64,000 bases of DNA from Salegentibacter mishustinae. Lineage in GTDB: Bacteria > Bacteroidota > Bacteroidia > Flavobacteriales > Flavobacteriaceae. A model generated the notes under the pieces. That model did no database searches and was not told the origin of the DNA. It worked only from the letters and a program-made list of their open reading frames with translations. Of the stretch, positions 29,280 through 37,988 are shown piece by piece. The stretch covers positions 186,001 to 250,000 of the forward strand of contig NZ_LLKN01000002.1 in the NCBI RefSeq assembly GCF_002900095.1, read 5' to 3'. Position 1 is the stretch's first letter, and the number at the start of each line of letters is the position of its first letter. The position numbers and the translations under genes are program-made.

Positions 29280-29462
29280 ATCTTTATTTTTTTACCATTG
29301 AAATTTACAATTTCAAAACACTAAGTATCCTTGTTTAAGAGTTTTTAACTTAAAAAATTAACCCCGAAGTTTTCTTTGCGTTAAATTTTAGCAAAAGGCT
29401 ATAAACATCAAATTTTCAATGGTTTTTGATTGTATATTTGTCCAAACAACCTAACAGAAATC

Positions 29463-29675
29463 ATGATTTTTAAATTAAGCATCAAAGTAATATTCATAAC
29501 CGTAGAAATCTTTTTAGCGGTTTATAGCTTTGCGCTTAGTGATAGTCTATTGATCAAATTTTTGTTCTTTGCGGTAACAGCGGTAATAATTGCTTTTTCC
29601 TTAACCAGGATAACAAACAAATTACTACCTATAGATAAAGACTATATTTCTTCGGAAGAAGAAGACGAGGATTAG
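29463..29675 (+). CDS. Small two-helix membrane protein
   Basis: A 70-residue protein with two predicted membrane helices (IKVIFITVEIFLAVYSFAL and IKFLFFAVTAVIIAFSL) and a strongly acidic C-terminus (SSEEEDED). The ATG at 29463 was chosen because it begins just before helix 1; an earlier in-frame start at 29430 would add a hydrophilic leader. I do not recognise the family. It is followed by a strong terminator. Confidence 0.6.
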   Translation: MIFKLSIKVIFITVEIFLAVYSFALSDSLLIKFLFFAVTAVIIAFSLTRITNKLLPIDKDYISSEEEDED

Positions 29676-29700
29676 AAATTTTTAAATTATCATCATATTA

Positions 29701-29733
29701 AAAATCCGAAGACATGAATCTTCGGATTTTTTT
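29701..29733 (+). terminator. Terminator after the small membrane protein gene
   Basis: A 12-bp hairpin aaaatccgaaga / tcttcggatttt with a 6-base loop ends in a T run on the plus strand, 25 bases past the stop and 13 bases before the phosphoesterase ATG. Confidence 0.85.
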
Positions 29734-29745
29734 ATATTCCTTACC

Positions 29746-30375
29746 ATGAAGCTCATTTGTATTTCAGATACTCATAATAAACACCATCAAATCCCAATTC
29801 CTGATGGTGATGTCTTAATTCACGCAGGAGATATTACCGAAGGTGGCACTAAAAGAGAAGTGTTAGATTTTCTGGAATGGTTTTCTTCACAGCCACATCA
29901 ACACAAAATATTTATTGCCGGTAACCACGATTTCTATTTTGAAAAAAACGAGGATAAAAATATCCAGAAGATCATTCCGCAAAATATATGTTATCTAAAG
30001 AACGATGGCATTACCATCAATAATATAAAATTTTGGGGTTCCCCGATAACACCCGGAAACGGCACATGGGCTTTCAATGAAATACTAACCCAGGAAATAA
30101 GTAAACACTGGGAGCAAATCCCCGAAGACACCCAGGTTCTTATTACCCATACTCCACCTTACAAGATTAAAGATGTATTAAATAATGGCAGGCACGCTGG
30201 CTGCGCTTCTTTATTAAAAACCTTGCAAAATCGACAAATAGAATTCCATATTTTTGGTCACGTACACGATTCTTACGGAATTACTTCTATTTCGGGAACA
30301 AAATTTATTAACGCCTCCTGTTTAGATAACAAGGATAGATATCTGCATAAACCGCTAGAAGTAATTATTAAGTAG
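29746..30375 (+). CDS. Calcineurin-like metallophosphoesterase
   Basis: A 209-residue cytoplasmic phosphoesterase. The dinuclear metal motifs are complete: D-x-H in ISDTHNKHH, GDITEGG, the central GNHDFYF, and the C-terminal TPPYKI and FGHVHDSYG. The family includes nucleotide and diadenosine phosphatases and the MPPED proteins; the FWGSPITPGNGTWAFN segment resembles the MPPED-like group. The substrate is unknown. It starts close to a terminator, so its promoter may lie inside the preceding gene. Confidence 0.9.
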   Translation: MKLICISDTHNKHHQIPIPDGDVLIHAGDITEGGTKREVLDFLEWFSSQPHQHKIFIAGNHDFYFEKNEDKNIQKIIPQNICYLKNDGITINNIKFWGSPITPGNGTWAFNEILTQEISKHWEQIPEDTQVLITHTPPYKIKDVLNNGRHAGCASLLKTLQNRQIEFHIFGHVHDSYGITSISGTKFINASCLDNKDRYLHKPLEVIIK

Positions 30376-30591
30376 ATACAAAAAACTTCTTTTTATCGTT
30401 ATAAGGGAATACCCTTAAATAATCTGTAAGATAATTCATTCAATCTCAAGCATTAAAGTTTAATAAAAATCAAAAAAGATGCTTTAGTCGTTAAATATTT
30501 GCTAATCATAGGATTATTAAAAGTTTTTTAACAGAGATAAAGAAATCTAAGTGTAATTTAGCAAACGCTAACACCTATAATACCAACACCT

Positions 30592-30927
30592 ATGGAATTT
30601 AATACTAACCCTAATGCTACGCTAGATGAGTTTAAAAGCTTGATCTCGTATAGCATCTTTCACTTAAACTCAGGAGAAGATTCAAATTACACTATTTTGC
30701 ATCGCGCTATTATCAAAAAATATTTTGATGCCAAGAATGTAAGAATTAACTATAAAGAGCATACGGTAGATTTACAGATACCAGTAGGAAAGAGGAAGTA
30801 CACAGGAATTACTTTTGAATGCCAGGACTTAGAACGTTTTCTAAAATCCTGTTTAAAGAAAGATGAAAAAAGCATGGGTTTTTACCAGGAAGCTTTAAAT
30901 CATTACAGCATTTTTCACGCTGCTTAA
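30592..30927 (+). CDS. Conserved-looking hypothetical protein, 111 residues
   Basis: A soluble mixed alpha/beta protein without signal peptide or membrane segment. I do not recognise it. Visible features are a hydrophobic N-terminal helix region (DEFKSLISYSIFHLN), a basic strand region (RINYKEHTVDLQIPVGKRKY) and a C-terminal helix (LERFLKSCLKKDEKSMGFY). It ends before a strong terminator, and the 216-base upstream gap supports an independent transcript. Confidence 0.6.
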   Translation: MEFNTNPNATLDEFKSLISYSIFHLNSGEDSNYTILHRAIIKKYFDAKNVRINYKEHTVDLQIPVGKRKYTGITFECQDLERFLKSCLKKDEKSMGFYQEALNHYSIFHAA

Positions 30928-30950
30928 TACTATAAGCCGCTAAAGATTAA

Positions 30951-30979
30951 AGCCATACGCCCTACCGTATGGCTTTTTT
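30951..30979 (+). terminator. Terminator after the 111-residue hypothetical gene
   Basis: A 9-bp perfect stem agccatacg / cgtatggct with a 6-base loop is followed by TTTTTT on the plus strand, 24 bases past the stop. Confidence 0.88.
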
Positions 30980-31044
30980 ATTATTCAATAATTAAGCATA
31001 TACCTTACTCTTGTTTTAACTTAAATTGGTTAATTTTGAACTTT

Positions 31045-31076
31045 TTGAGCGAAATGTTACAATTCAAATATTTTTG
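31045..31076 (+). promoter_or_regulatory. Promoter of DUF3098-uppP-truB
   Basis: TTG at 31045-31047, 21 bases, then TATTTTTG at 31069-31076, within the allowed spacing of the Bacteroidota consensus. The DUF3098 ATG is 18 bases downstream. Confidence 0.65.
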
Positions 31077-31094
31077 CAGCGTTAACGAGACACT

Positions 31095-31346
31095 ATGAGT
31101 AAAAATCAGCAACCTACAGATCACAAAAAATATTTCATTTTTGAAAAGAAGAACTACCAGTTTATGTTTATTGGGCTGGCAGTAATTGCACTGGGTTTTA
31201 TCCTTATGGCCGGTGGCGGAAGTGACGATCCAAATACTTTTAACCCAGATATCTATAATTTTCAGCGCATTCGTTTGGCACCAACTTTAATACTACTTGG
31301 TTTCGCCATAGAAGTATATGCTATTCTTTTAAATCCCAAAAAGTAA
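31095..31346 (+). CDS. DUF3098 membrane protein
   Basis: An 83-residue protein with two membrane helices (FMFIGLAVIALGFILMAGG and APTLILLGFAIEVYAILL) and the family pattern GGGSDDPNTFNPDIYNFQRIRLAP. DUF3098 proteins in this phylum are usually encoded between ftsX and uppP, suggesting an envelope or division role, but no function is known. Here ftsX is absent and the gene starts the transcript; uppP follows after 6 bases. Confidence 0.9.
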   Translation: MSKNQQPTDHKKYFIFEKKNYQFMFIGLAVIALGFILMAGGGSDDPNTFNPDIYNFQRIRLAPTLILLGFAIEVYAILLNPKK

Positions 31347-31352
31347 ATTACA

Positions 31353-32147
31353 TTGAACGAATTAGATGCTGCCATTCTGGGAATTATCCAGGGGCTAACC
31401 GAATTTCTACCCGTTTCTTCCAGCGGTCACCTGGAACTTGGCAAGGCATTATTAGGCGATAACAGTATCCCTAGTGAATCCTTACTCTTTACCGTTATTC
31501 TTCACGCCGCAACCGCATTGAGCACCGTAGTGGTGTTTAGAAAAGACGTCGCAGAGATTTTTAAAGGACTTTTCCAGTTTAAATGGAATGAAGAATTTAA
31601 ATTTTCTCTAAAAATTGTGCTGTCTATGATTCCCGCAGCGCTAATCGGTCTATTCTTTGAAGAACAATTAGAAAGCCTGTTTGGTGGAAACATCATATTT
31701 GTTGGGTTTATGCTTATTGTGACGGCACTCTTGTTGTGGCTGGCAGATAAGGCAAAAAACACTAATAAACCGGTAAGTTACAGTAATGCTTTTGTAATAG
31801 GTGTTGCTCAAGCTATCGCAATTTTACCAGGAATCTCCAGAAGTGGGGCTACAATTTCTACTTCGGTATTATTAGGAAACGATAAAACCAAAGCCGCAAG
31901 ATTTTCGTTTTTAATGGTAGTACCATTAATATTAGGGAAAATTGCAAAAGACCTATTAGACGGGAATTTAATGGAAAGCTCTACTTCTTTCTCTGTGCTT
32001 GCAATAGGTTTTGCCACTTCCTTTATCGCCGGGCTTGCAGCATGCACGTGGATGATTAGTATTGTTAGAAAAAGTAAACTCTCCTATTTTGCTATTTACT
32101 GCTTTATTGCAGGAATTGTCTCTATAGCCGTTGCATATTATAATTAG
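31353..32147 (+). CDS. uppP: Undecaprenyl-diphosphate phosphatase UppP (BacA type)
   Basis: UppP recycles the lipid carrier undecaprenyl diphosphate to the monophosphate for cell wall synthesis, in the inner membrane. The 264-residue product shows the family motifs GIIQGLTEFLPVSSSGHLEL near the N-terminus and ILPGISRSGATISTS near residue 160, both at the active site, with about eight membrane helices. The start is TTG at 31353: the frame is closed directly upstream by the DUF3098 stop and has no earlier ATG. Confidence 0.96.
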   Translation: MNELDAAILGIIQGLTEFLPVSSSGHLELGKALLGDNSIPSESLLFTVILHAATALSTVVVFRKDVAEIFKGLFQFKWNEEFKFSLKIVLSMIPAALIGLFFEEQLESLFGGNIIFVGFMLIVTALLLWLADKAKNTNKPVSYSNAFVIGVAQAIAILPGISRSGATISTSVLLGNDKTKAARFSFLMVVPLILGKIAKDLLDGNLMESSTSFSVLAIGFATSFIAGLAACTWMISIVRKSKLSYFAIYCFIAGIVSIAVAYYN

Positions 32148-32163
32148 AAATAGAAGAATTTTT

Positions 32164-32877
32164 ATGACTACAGAAATTGAAAAATTTACTCCTGAAGATT
32201 TCAAAAACGGCCAAATTCTGGTCTTTGATAAACCCCTGGAGTGGACTTCTTTTCAGTTAGTTAATAAAGTGCGTTGGCTAATTAGAAAGAGCTCCGGAAT
32301 AAAAAAGATAAAAGTAGGTCATGCCGGCACTTTAGATCCTTTAGCAACCGGCGTTTTGGTTATCTGCACTGGTAAATTCACCAAAAGAATACCCGAACTT
32401 CAGGGAACAGAGAAAGAATACACCGGCACCTTTACCCTGGGCGCCACCACTCCTTCTTTTGATATGGAAACCAAAGTTGACAAAACTTTTGAAACAAGCC
32501 ATATTTCTAAAGAAAATCTAGAAGAAGCAGCCCAGAAATTCACAGGAGAAATAGAGCAAATACCTCCGGTTTTTTCAGCTTTAAAAAAAGATGGCAAAAG
32601 ACTTTATGAGTATGCCCGAAAGGGAGAAGAAGTGAAAGTAGAAAGCAGACCTGTGACCATAAAAGAGTTTGAGGTTGATGCACCCCGATTCCCTGAAGTG
32701 GATTTTAGAATAGTTTGCAGCAAAGGCACCTATATAAGGAGTATGGCTAACGACTTTGGCCTGGCGCTAAATTCCGGCGCTTATCTTTCCTCCCTCAAGC
32801 GCACCCGTGTTGGAGAATTCGGCATAGAGAATGCTCTAGACCTTGAGTCTTTTGAAAAATTACTACCTTCAGCATAA
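32164..32877 (+). CDS. truB: tRNA pseudouridine(55) synthase TruB
   Basis: TruB makes pseudouridine 55 in the T-loop of tRNAs. The catalytic Asp is in HAGTLDPLATGVLVICTG (near residue 55), with YTGTFTLGATTPSFD, and the RNA-binding CSKGTYIRSMANDFG further on. The ATG at 32164 (237 residues) was preferred over an upstream ATG at 32131 that would overlap uppP by 17 bases. It is the third gene of DUF3098-uppP-truB. Confidence 0.96.
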   Translation: MTTEIEKFTPEDFKNGQILVFDKPLEWTSFQLVNKVRWLIRKSSGIKKIKVGHAGTLDPLATGVLVICTGKFTKRIPELQGTEKEYTGTFTLGATTPSFDMETKVDKTFETSHISKENLEEAAQKFTGEIEQIPPVFSALKKDGKRLYEYARKGEEVKVESRPVTIKEFEVDAPRFPEVDFRIVCSKGTYIRSMANDFGLALNSGAYLSSLKRTRVGEFGIENALDLESFEKLLPSA

Positions 32878-32907
32878 AATAAACCAGCTTAGGTTTTGTT
32901 TTATAGC

Positions 32908-33621
32908 ATGGATTTTTTCGAAAAACATAAAGCCCTTATTATTACCGTACTTTTTTGTTCGGTATTAATTCTTGGACTTTATAATTTCAACTTATCACAG
33001 AAGAAAAAAATAGAACAGCAAATGCTGGTAGATTTAGAAGAATATACCGAAGCTGAGGAGACAGAAGAGGAGAAACCAGAAGAAGAACTTAAGCCAAAAA
33101 CCACCCGAAATTCACCAAAAACGCATAAAGCATTCAACGAAAATCAGGAAGCACGGGAAGAGAATTTTAACCGGGAACTCGACGAAATTCTGGAGAGAAA
33201 CAGTGCCCGGCAGGAACAAAGTTCAGACAGTGACAATAGCGCTTCTACAATCGGAACTTTTGCTACCGGAAAAAAATCGAAGAACAAAAAAAGATCTGAT
33301 GGTGATAACACTTCAGAAGATGTTTCAACCCAATCTGGGAGTTTGCGAAATAGCTCTATTTCATTTTCGCTTCGCGGTAGAAATGCCGTTTCCATTCCAA
33401 ATCCCATTTACACCTGTGACCTTCCGGGAAAAATTGTAGTAAACATTACGGTAGATGCTGAAGGACGGGTTATAGATACTAATATTAACAAAGCTAGTTC
33501 AAACTCAGACAACGAATGCTTAACCGAAAAAGCGCTCGAATACGCTTTAAATGCAAGGTTTTCACGCTTAGCAGGAAGAAATGAGCAACCTGGCACAATC
33601 ACTTACAATTTTAAACCTTAA
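32908..33621 (+). CDS. TonB-family energy-transducer-like protein
   Basis: A 237-residue inner-membrane-anchored protein: an N-terminal helix (LIITVLFCSVLILGLYNF), a long Glu/Lys/Asn-rich spacer (~residues 30-155) and a C-terminal TonB-like domain (GKIVVNITVDAEGRVIDTNI, ending PGTITYNFKP). TonB-type proteins transmit proton-motive energy to outer-membrane receptors. No exbB/exbD gene is adjacent. ATG at 32908 was taken over the in-frame TTG at 32896. It is encoded 30 bases after truB and 2 bases before tag. Confidence 0.8.
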   Translation: MDFFEKHKALIITVLFCSVLILGLYNFNLSQKKKIEQQMLVDLEEYTEAEETEEEKPEEELKPKTTRNSPKTHKAFNENQEAREENFNRELDEILERNSARQEQSSDSDNSASTIGTFATGKKSKNKKRSDGDNTSEDVSTQSGSLRNSSISFSLRGRNAVSIPNPIYTCDLPGKIVVNITVDAEGRVIDTNINKASSNSDNECLTEKALEYALNARFSRLAGRNEQPGTITYNFKP

Positions 33622-33623
33622 AA

Positions 33624-34205
33624 ATGAAAAAACTAAACCGCTGCGGATGGTGTGAAGGTGATGCACTCTACGAAGCTTATCACGATAATGAATGGGGTGT
33701 ACCCGTGTATGATGATGATACTATTTTTGAATTTCTTATTCTAGAAACCTTTCAGGCAGGTTTAAGCTGGATTACCGTGTTACGAAAACGCGAGAACTTC
33801 AGGGAAGCTTTTGATGATTTTGATTATAAAAAAATCGCTAATTATTCCGAAGAAAAAATTCAGGAATTACTTCAAAATCCGGGAATTATCAGAAATAAAT
33901 TGAAGATTCGAGCCACAGTAACTAATGCTAAGGCCTTTATGGAAGTTCAGAAAGAATTCAGCAGTTTTAGTAAATACATTTGGGACTTCGTGGATGGTGA
34001 TCCTATTCAAAATGAAGTTGAAGACTATAAGAATGCGCCGGCAACTACTGCTATTAGTGATAAATTAAGCAAAGACCTTAAAAAGAAGGGCTTCAAATTT
34101 GTTGGTTCTACGGTATTGTACGCCCATATGCAGGCTACAGGAATGGTGAACGATCACGAAATATCTTGTTTTAGACATTCAGAAGTAAAAGAGCTGGGAA
34201 AATAA
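33624..34205 (+). CDS. tag: DNA-3-methyladenine glycosylase I
   Basis: Tag excises 3-methyladenine from alkylated DNA. The 193-residue product has the zinc-binding set typical of Tag: the N-terminal Cys in RCGWCEGD, His in YEAYHDNEWGVP and the C-terminal HEISCFRH. It also shows the helix-hairpin-helix-like LQNPGIIRNKLKIRATVTNA. It starts 2 bases after the TonB-like gene, so it is translationally close to it. Confidence 0.95.
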   Translation: MKKLNRCGWCEGDALYEAYHDNEWGVPVYDDDTIFEFLILETFQAGLSWITVLRKRENFREAFDDFDYKKIANYSEEKIQELLQNPGIIRNKLKIRATVTNAKAFMEVQKEFSSFSKYIWDFVDGDPIQNEVEDYKNAPATTAISDKLSKDLKKKGFKFVGSTVLYAHMQATGMVNDHEISCFRHSEVKELGK

Positions 34206-34242
34206 ATAGTAGTTTTTATTTAAAATACGTTTTGGTTAAAAT

Positions 34243-34890
34243 TTAAGCAGGGGATTCTAAATAGCTAAGAAATTCGTCACGTGAAATTTCCTCTGCCCCC
34301 AAGCTTTCCAAATGCTGTGTATACACCTGGCAGTCTATAAGCTTTACTCCTTCCTTTTTTAATTTTCTTACCAGGGTTATAAATCCATATTTAGAAGCGT
34401 TACTTGCCCTGGTAAACATACTTTCCCCACAGAAAACTTTCTTATCCTCCAGGTAAATTCCATAAAGACCACCAACTAAATTATCGTCTTCCCAAACTTC
34501 TACAGAATGCGCTATATTAAGCTCGTGTAAATCGCCAAAGCAATCTATCATTTCCTGGGTAATCCAGGTGCCGTGCTGGCCTTCACGTCTTATGTCGGCA
34601 CAGGCTTCTATTACTGCCCTAAAATCTTTATTAAAAGTTACTTTAAACTTCTCTTTTCTGAGCAACTGTTTCATACTCTTAGAGACTTTTAAGTTCTTCG
34701 GAAAAAGCACCATTCTTGGGTCTGGACTCCACCAAAGTAAAGGCTGGGAAGCATCATACCAGGGAAAAATCCCGTGGTTATAGGCATAGATTAATCGCGG
34801 AATACTCAATTCACCACCAATAGCCAGAAGCCCGTGTTCATCGGTATCAGAAACGGGTGGGAATTTTTCGTTATGTTGTAAATAATGCAA
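34243..34890 (-). CDS. aat: Leucyl/phenylalanyl-tRNA--protein transferase
   Basis: Aat adds Leu or Phe to proteins with N-terminal Lys or Arg, marking them for ClpAP by the N-end rule. The family pattern is clear in 215 residues: GLLAIGGELSIPRLIYAYNHGIFPWY, LLWWSPDPRMVLFP, HGTWITQEMIDCF, VEVWEDDNLVGGLYGI and GESMFTRASNASKYGFITL. It is transcribed towards tag. A terminator (34931-34968) separates it from the upstream DUF3127 operon. Confidence 0.96.
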   Translation of the reverse strand: MHYLQHNEKFPPVSDTDEHGLLAIGGELSIPRLIYAYNHGIFPWYDASQPLLWWSPDPRMVLFPKNLKVSKSMKQLLRKEKFKVTFNKDFRAVIEACADIRREGQHGTWITQEMIDCFGDLHELNIAHSVEVWEDDNLVGGLYGIYLEDKKVFCGESMFTRASNASKYGFITLVRKLKKEGVKLIDCQVYTQHLESLGAEEISRDEFLSYLESPA

Positions 34891-34930
34891 TTAACCAGTA
34901 TTATTGGGTGAGTAGGAAATGTACAAAAAG

Positions 34931-34968
34931 AAAAAGCTTAGCAATCTTAATAGGATGCTAAGCTTTTT
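34931..34968. terminator. Symmetric terminator between aat and the DUF3127 gene
   Basis: A 13-bp stem aaaaagcttagca / tgctaagcttttt with a 12-base loop has A/T tails on both sides. It most likely ends the minus-strand flavin reductase-DUF3127 transcript, whose last stop is at 35060. Confidence 0.85.
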
Positions 34969-35059
34969 ATAATTTGAATCCAATTTTTCTCACTTTATGA
35001 GACTTGGATAAACGTACTAGTTTAATATGATCTTACTTAATTTTCTATTCAGAAAACTA

Positions 35060-35434
35060 CTAGAATGGAAGATCGTCGTAATCTTCTTCATTAAGATTAT
35101 TTGCAGGCTCAAAATTATCAGGTGGTGGCACATTCTGCCCGCCTGAAGGTTGTTCTGCCTGTAAGTTTTCTATTCTCCATCCCTGGATAGAATTAAAATA
35201 TTTGGTTTCCCCCTGTGGGCTTACCCATTCTCTACCTCTTAGGTTAATCCCTATTTTTACGGGTTGTCCCACCTGAAAATTATTAAGCAAGTCTGTTTTA
35301 TCCTGTACAAACTCAACCATAATATGTTGCGGATATTGCTCCTCGGTAGTCACTACCATTTCTCTCTTTCTAAAACCGTTATTTCCAAAGGTCTTGGTTT
35401 CTCCTATCAATTTAATCTTACCTTGTACTTCCAT
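35060..35434 (-). CDS. DUF3127 OB-fold-like protein with SSB-type acidic tail
   Basis: A 124-residue soluble protein of the DUF3127 family. Residues 1-~88 look like a five-strand OB fold (MEVQGKIKLIGETKTFGNNG, NLRGREWVSPQGETKYFNSI). A Pro/Asn/Gln linker follows, and the last residues are EEDYDDLPF. The single-stranded DNA-binding protein in this same window (62443-62913) ends EEEEDDLPF. The tail suggests contact with proteins that recognise the SSB tip; DNA binding is not shown. It is encoded 1 base after the flavin reductase gene. Confidence 0.88.
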   Translation of the reverse strand: MEVQGKIKLIGETKTFGNNGFRKREMVVTTEEQYPQHIMVEFVQDKTDLLNNFQVGQPVKIGINLRGREWVSPQGETKYFNSIQGWRIENLQAEQPSGGQNVPPPDNFEPANNLNEEDYDDLPF

Positions 35435-35435
35435 C

Positions 35436-36314
35436 TTAATCTGTTTTTGCTAATAATAATTTCCAGGCAGCATCGGTATCGTTTTTCTCCAAAAACAACT
35501 GTGCCTGGTTATGAATATCTTTTTTGTTATTGGCTTTCACCAGGTCTGCCAAATCTTTATTTTCGGCTATAAAGCTATCTACTTCATCTTTTTTGGGAAG
35601 TGCTTCTACGTTTCCTAACTTACCCAAATCATTTCCGGTTAGGGTTTTACTTTCCCTAATTTCAGCAGGAATAGCATCAATACCAATTCCAAGAGAAGAG
35701 AGAGGTTTTGGCACCTCAAACATTCCAAGATTGGCGCGGCTATACCAATTGCCTCCCATCCTGGCTACAAGATCTATTTTATGCTGATCTATAAATCCGT
35801 CTTCATCCAGAATGTTTTCGTTAATATGCATTTTCAGGACTTCGCAAATTACAAGATTTCCTGCGCCACCTTCCTGACCGGTTTCAATGACTTGCTTTAC
35901 CTTACATTCAAATTGTACCGGAGATTCCGCTACACGAAATGGTCTTACAAGTTCCGATTTCAGCATTGAAAATCCTGCTTTTTCAAACTCATTTACGCCT
36001 TCGGCATATTCGGTACTGGAAAGAGACATTTGCTGAACAATATCATAATTCACAATATTGATCACCACCTCATCTATATTTTTCACATTATTGTAAGTAT
36101 GCTTCACCGTATTATCACGACCTCTCCTGGCCGGCGAAAAAATTAGAGTGGGTGGGTTAGATCCAAAAACATTAAAAAAGCTGAAAGGTGATAAATTTGG
36201 TCGGCCTTCAGCATCTATGGTACTGGCAAAAGCAATAGGCCTTGGCCCAATGGCACCAAGCAAATAGCGGTGAAGTTTACCCGTGCTAACCTCTTTTGGA
36301 TCTATTGTAAGCAT
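35436..36314 (-). CDS. Flavin reductase-like FMN-binding protein
   Basis: A 292-residue protein whose N-terminal ~200 residues are a flavin-reductase-like split barrel (YLLGAIGPRPIAFASTIDAEGRPNLSPFSFF, NPPTLIFSP, GNLVICEVLKMHINE). The C-terminal third is helical and lineage-specific (SLGIGIDAIPAEIRESKTLT). It likely binds FMN and reduces it or acts as an oxidoreductase; substrate unknown. It is encoded just upstream of DUF3127 on the same transcript and diverges from the histidine kinase gene. Confidence 0.88.
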   Translation of the reverse strand: MLTIDPKEVSTGKLHRYLLGAIGPRPIAFASTIDAEGRPNLSPFSFFNVFGSNPPTLIFSPARRGRDNTVKHTYNNVKNIDEVVINIVNYDIVQQMSLSSTEYAEGVNEFEKAGFSMLKSELVRPFRVAESPVQFECKVKQVIETGQEGGAGNLVICEVLKMHINENILDEDGFIDQHKIDLVARMGGNWYSRANLGMFEVPKPLSSLGIGIDAIPAEIRESKTLTGNDLGKLGNVEALPKKDEVDSFIAENKDLADLVKANNKKDIHNQAQLFLEKNDTDAAWKLLLAKTD

Positions 36315-36426
36315 ATTTATTTTTTGGCAAAGGTAACGAAACCAACAGGGAATGAAAAGCCAGAGCGTGCAATAAAATTCGTATAAAAACGCTTATCTTT
36401 AAATCTTTTAAAGCTTAAAGGCCTGT

Positions 36427-37581
36427 ATGAACTTCACAGACGAACGCACTTTTAATCGCTGGTTTATTATTATTTCGTGCCTTATCGTAGTAGGCCTGGT
36501 ATTATGGAATACCAGCATCTTTTTTCAACGTTTAAAAGAAGACGAAAGAGCAAAAATGAGCGTTTGGGCCAAAGCACAGGAAGCGTTGGATAGAGATCCC
36601 GCCCCGGAGGATGCCGACCTGGATCTTATCCTGGAAATTTTAAATAACAATACTACGATCCCTATTATTCATACCGACACCGATGGAGAAATTGCATACA
36701 CGACGAATATAGATCCCGGTAAATTAGAAGATCCTGAACGCGCAGAAAAATTGTTAGCCAGTTTAAAGGATGAAAATGAACCTATTATCATCAACCTGGG
36801 AAATGGAGAAAAACAATATATCTATTATGGAAATTCACCGGTCTTAAACAGCCTTAAGTATTACCCAATAGGACTGGTGCTAATTGGCTTTCTCTTTATT
36901 GGGGTGGTTTATTTCTTTTATACCACAACTAAAAATAGCGAACAGAACAAACTTTGGGCCGGAATGGCTAAAGAAACTGCACACCAGATCGGGACTCCTT
37001 TATCTTCTCTTATTGGCTGGACCGAAATTCTGAAACAGGAAAATGTAAACGAGTCCTATATCACCGAAATGGAAAAAGATATTACGCGACTGGAAACAAT
37101 TACAGAGCGGTTTTCTAAAATAGGTTCTTCTCCAATCCTGGAAAAAACGAATATCATTGAAGCGACTCAAAATAGCTATGATTATTTAAAAACCAGAAGT
37201 TCCAGGCTTATAGAATTTTCAATAGATACCCCAGAAGGAAATATCCCGGTGATGTTAAACCGCCAACTCTATAGCTGGACCATAGAAAACCTGGTAAAAA
37301 ACGCCATAGATGCTATGCGAGGAAAAGGGAAACTAAATATTAGTATTCAGGAGGAACAAAAATGGGCTCATATCTTTATTAAAGATACCGGCAAAGGCCT
37401 GGAAAAAAATAAGTTCAAACTCATTTTTGAACCGGGGCATACCAGCAAGAAAAGAGGTTGGGGACTCGGATTATCTTTAGCGAAAAGAATTATTGAAGGT
37501 TATCATCACGGAAGGATCAAAGTAGCCGAAAGCGAAATAAATAAAGGCACAACCTTTAAAATCTCTCTTAGGAAAGTTTAA
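36427..37581 (+). CDS. Membrane-bound sensor histidine kinase
   Basis: A 384-residue kinase with two membrane helices (WFIIISCLIVVGLVLWNTSI near residue 12 and YPIGLVLIGFLFIGVVYFFY near 145) bracketing a short periplasmic sensor. The H-box is AKETAHQIGTPLSSLIGW, a variant common in this phylum. The ATP lid motifs are IENLVKNAIDAM, KDTGKGLEKNK and GWGLGLSLAKRI. There is no receiver domain and no response regulator gene beside it. Its end overlaps the thioesterase gene by 4 bases, tail to tail. Confidence 0.93.
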   Translation: MNFTDERTFNRWFIIISCLIVVGLVLWNTSIFFQRLKEDERAKMSVWAKAQEALDRDPAPEDADLDLILEILNNNTTIPIIHTDTDGEIAYTTNIDPGKLEDPERAEKLLASLKDENEPIIINLGNGEKQYIYYGNSPVLNSLKYYPIGLVLIGFLFIGVVYFFYTTTKNSEQNKLWAGMAKETAHQIGTPLSSLIGWTEILKQENVNESYITEMEKDITRLETITERFSKIGSSPILEKTNIIEATQNSYDYLKTRSSRLIEFSIDTPEGNIPVMLNRQLYSWTIENLVKNAIDAMRGKGKLNISIQEEQKWAHIFIKDTGKGLEKNKFKLIFEPGHTSKKRGWGLGLSLAKRIIEGYHHGRIKVAESEINKGTTFKISLRKV

Positions 37582-37988
37582 AATTCAGAAAGTTTTTCTC
37601 TTAGATCTTCAGGAATTCTGAAGGTTTTATCTTTTTCGAAATCATAACAAACCACTACATCTTTTCCTTCGGCACAAATCTTATTGGCTTCATCCAAAAT
37701 TAAATGCTTTAAACCGAAACTACTATTTTTAATAAAATCTAGTTTGGTTTTTACTATGGCTTTTCCGGGATAGTAAAGGGATTTTTTGAAATCACAATGT
37801 GTAGAAACCAGCATGGTTCCCATATTGCTATTTTCATACATTTCATAGATTCCTGAAGCTTCCCAAAAATTCACGCGACCCGATTGCATATAGCGCATAA
37901 ACGAGATATTATTCACGTGTTTATACATATCTAAATCACTCCAGTCTATTCTTAGCTGAAGTTCTAACTTATACGTTTCAGCCTCCAT
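37578..37988 (-). CDS. Acyl-CoA thioesterase, hotdog fold
   Basis: A 136-residue hotdog-fold thioesterase of the 4HBT/YbgC type, with the pattern LQLRIDWSDLDMYKHVNNISFMRYMQSGRVNF; the Asp and His-Asn pair form the usual active site. Such enzymes hydrolyse acyl-CoA thioesters; the exact substrate is unknown. It is encoded directly after the HIT protein gene. Confidence 0.9.
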   Translation of the reverse strand: MEAETYKLELQLRIDWSDLDMYKHVNNISFMRYMQSGRVNFWEASGIYEMYENSNMGTMLVSTHCDFKKSLYYPGKAIVKTKLDFIKNSSFGLKHLILDEANKICAEGKDVVVCYDFEKDKTFRIPEDLREKLSEF

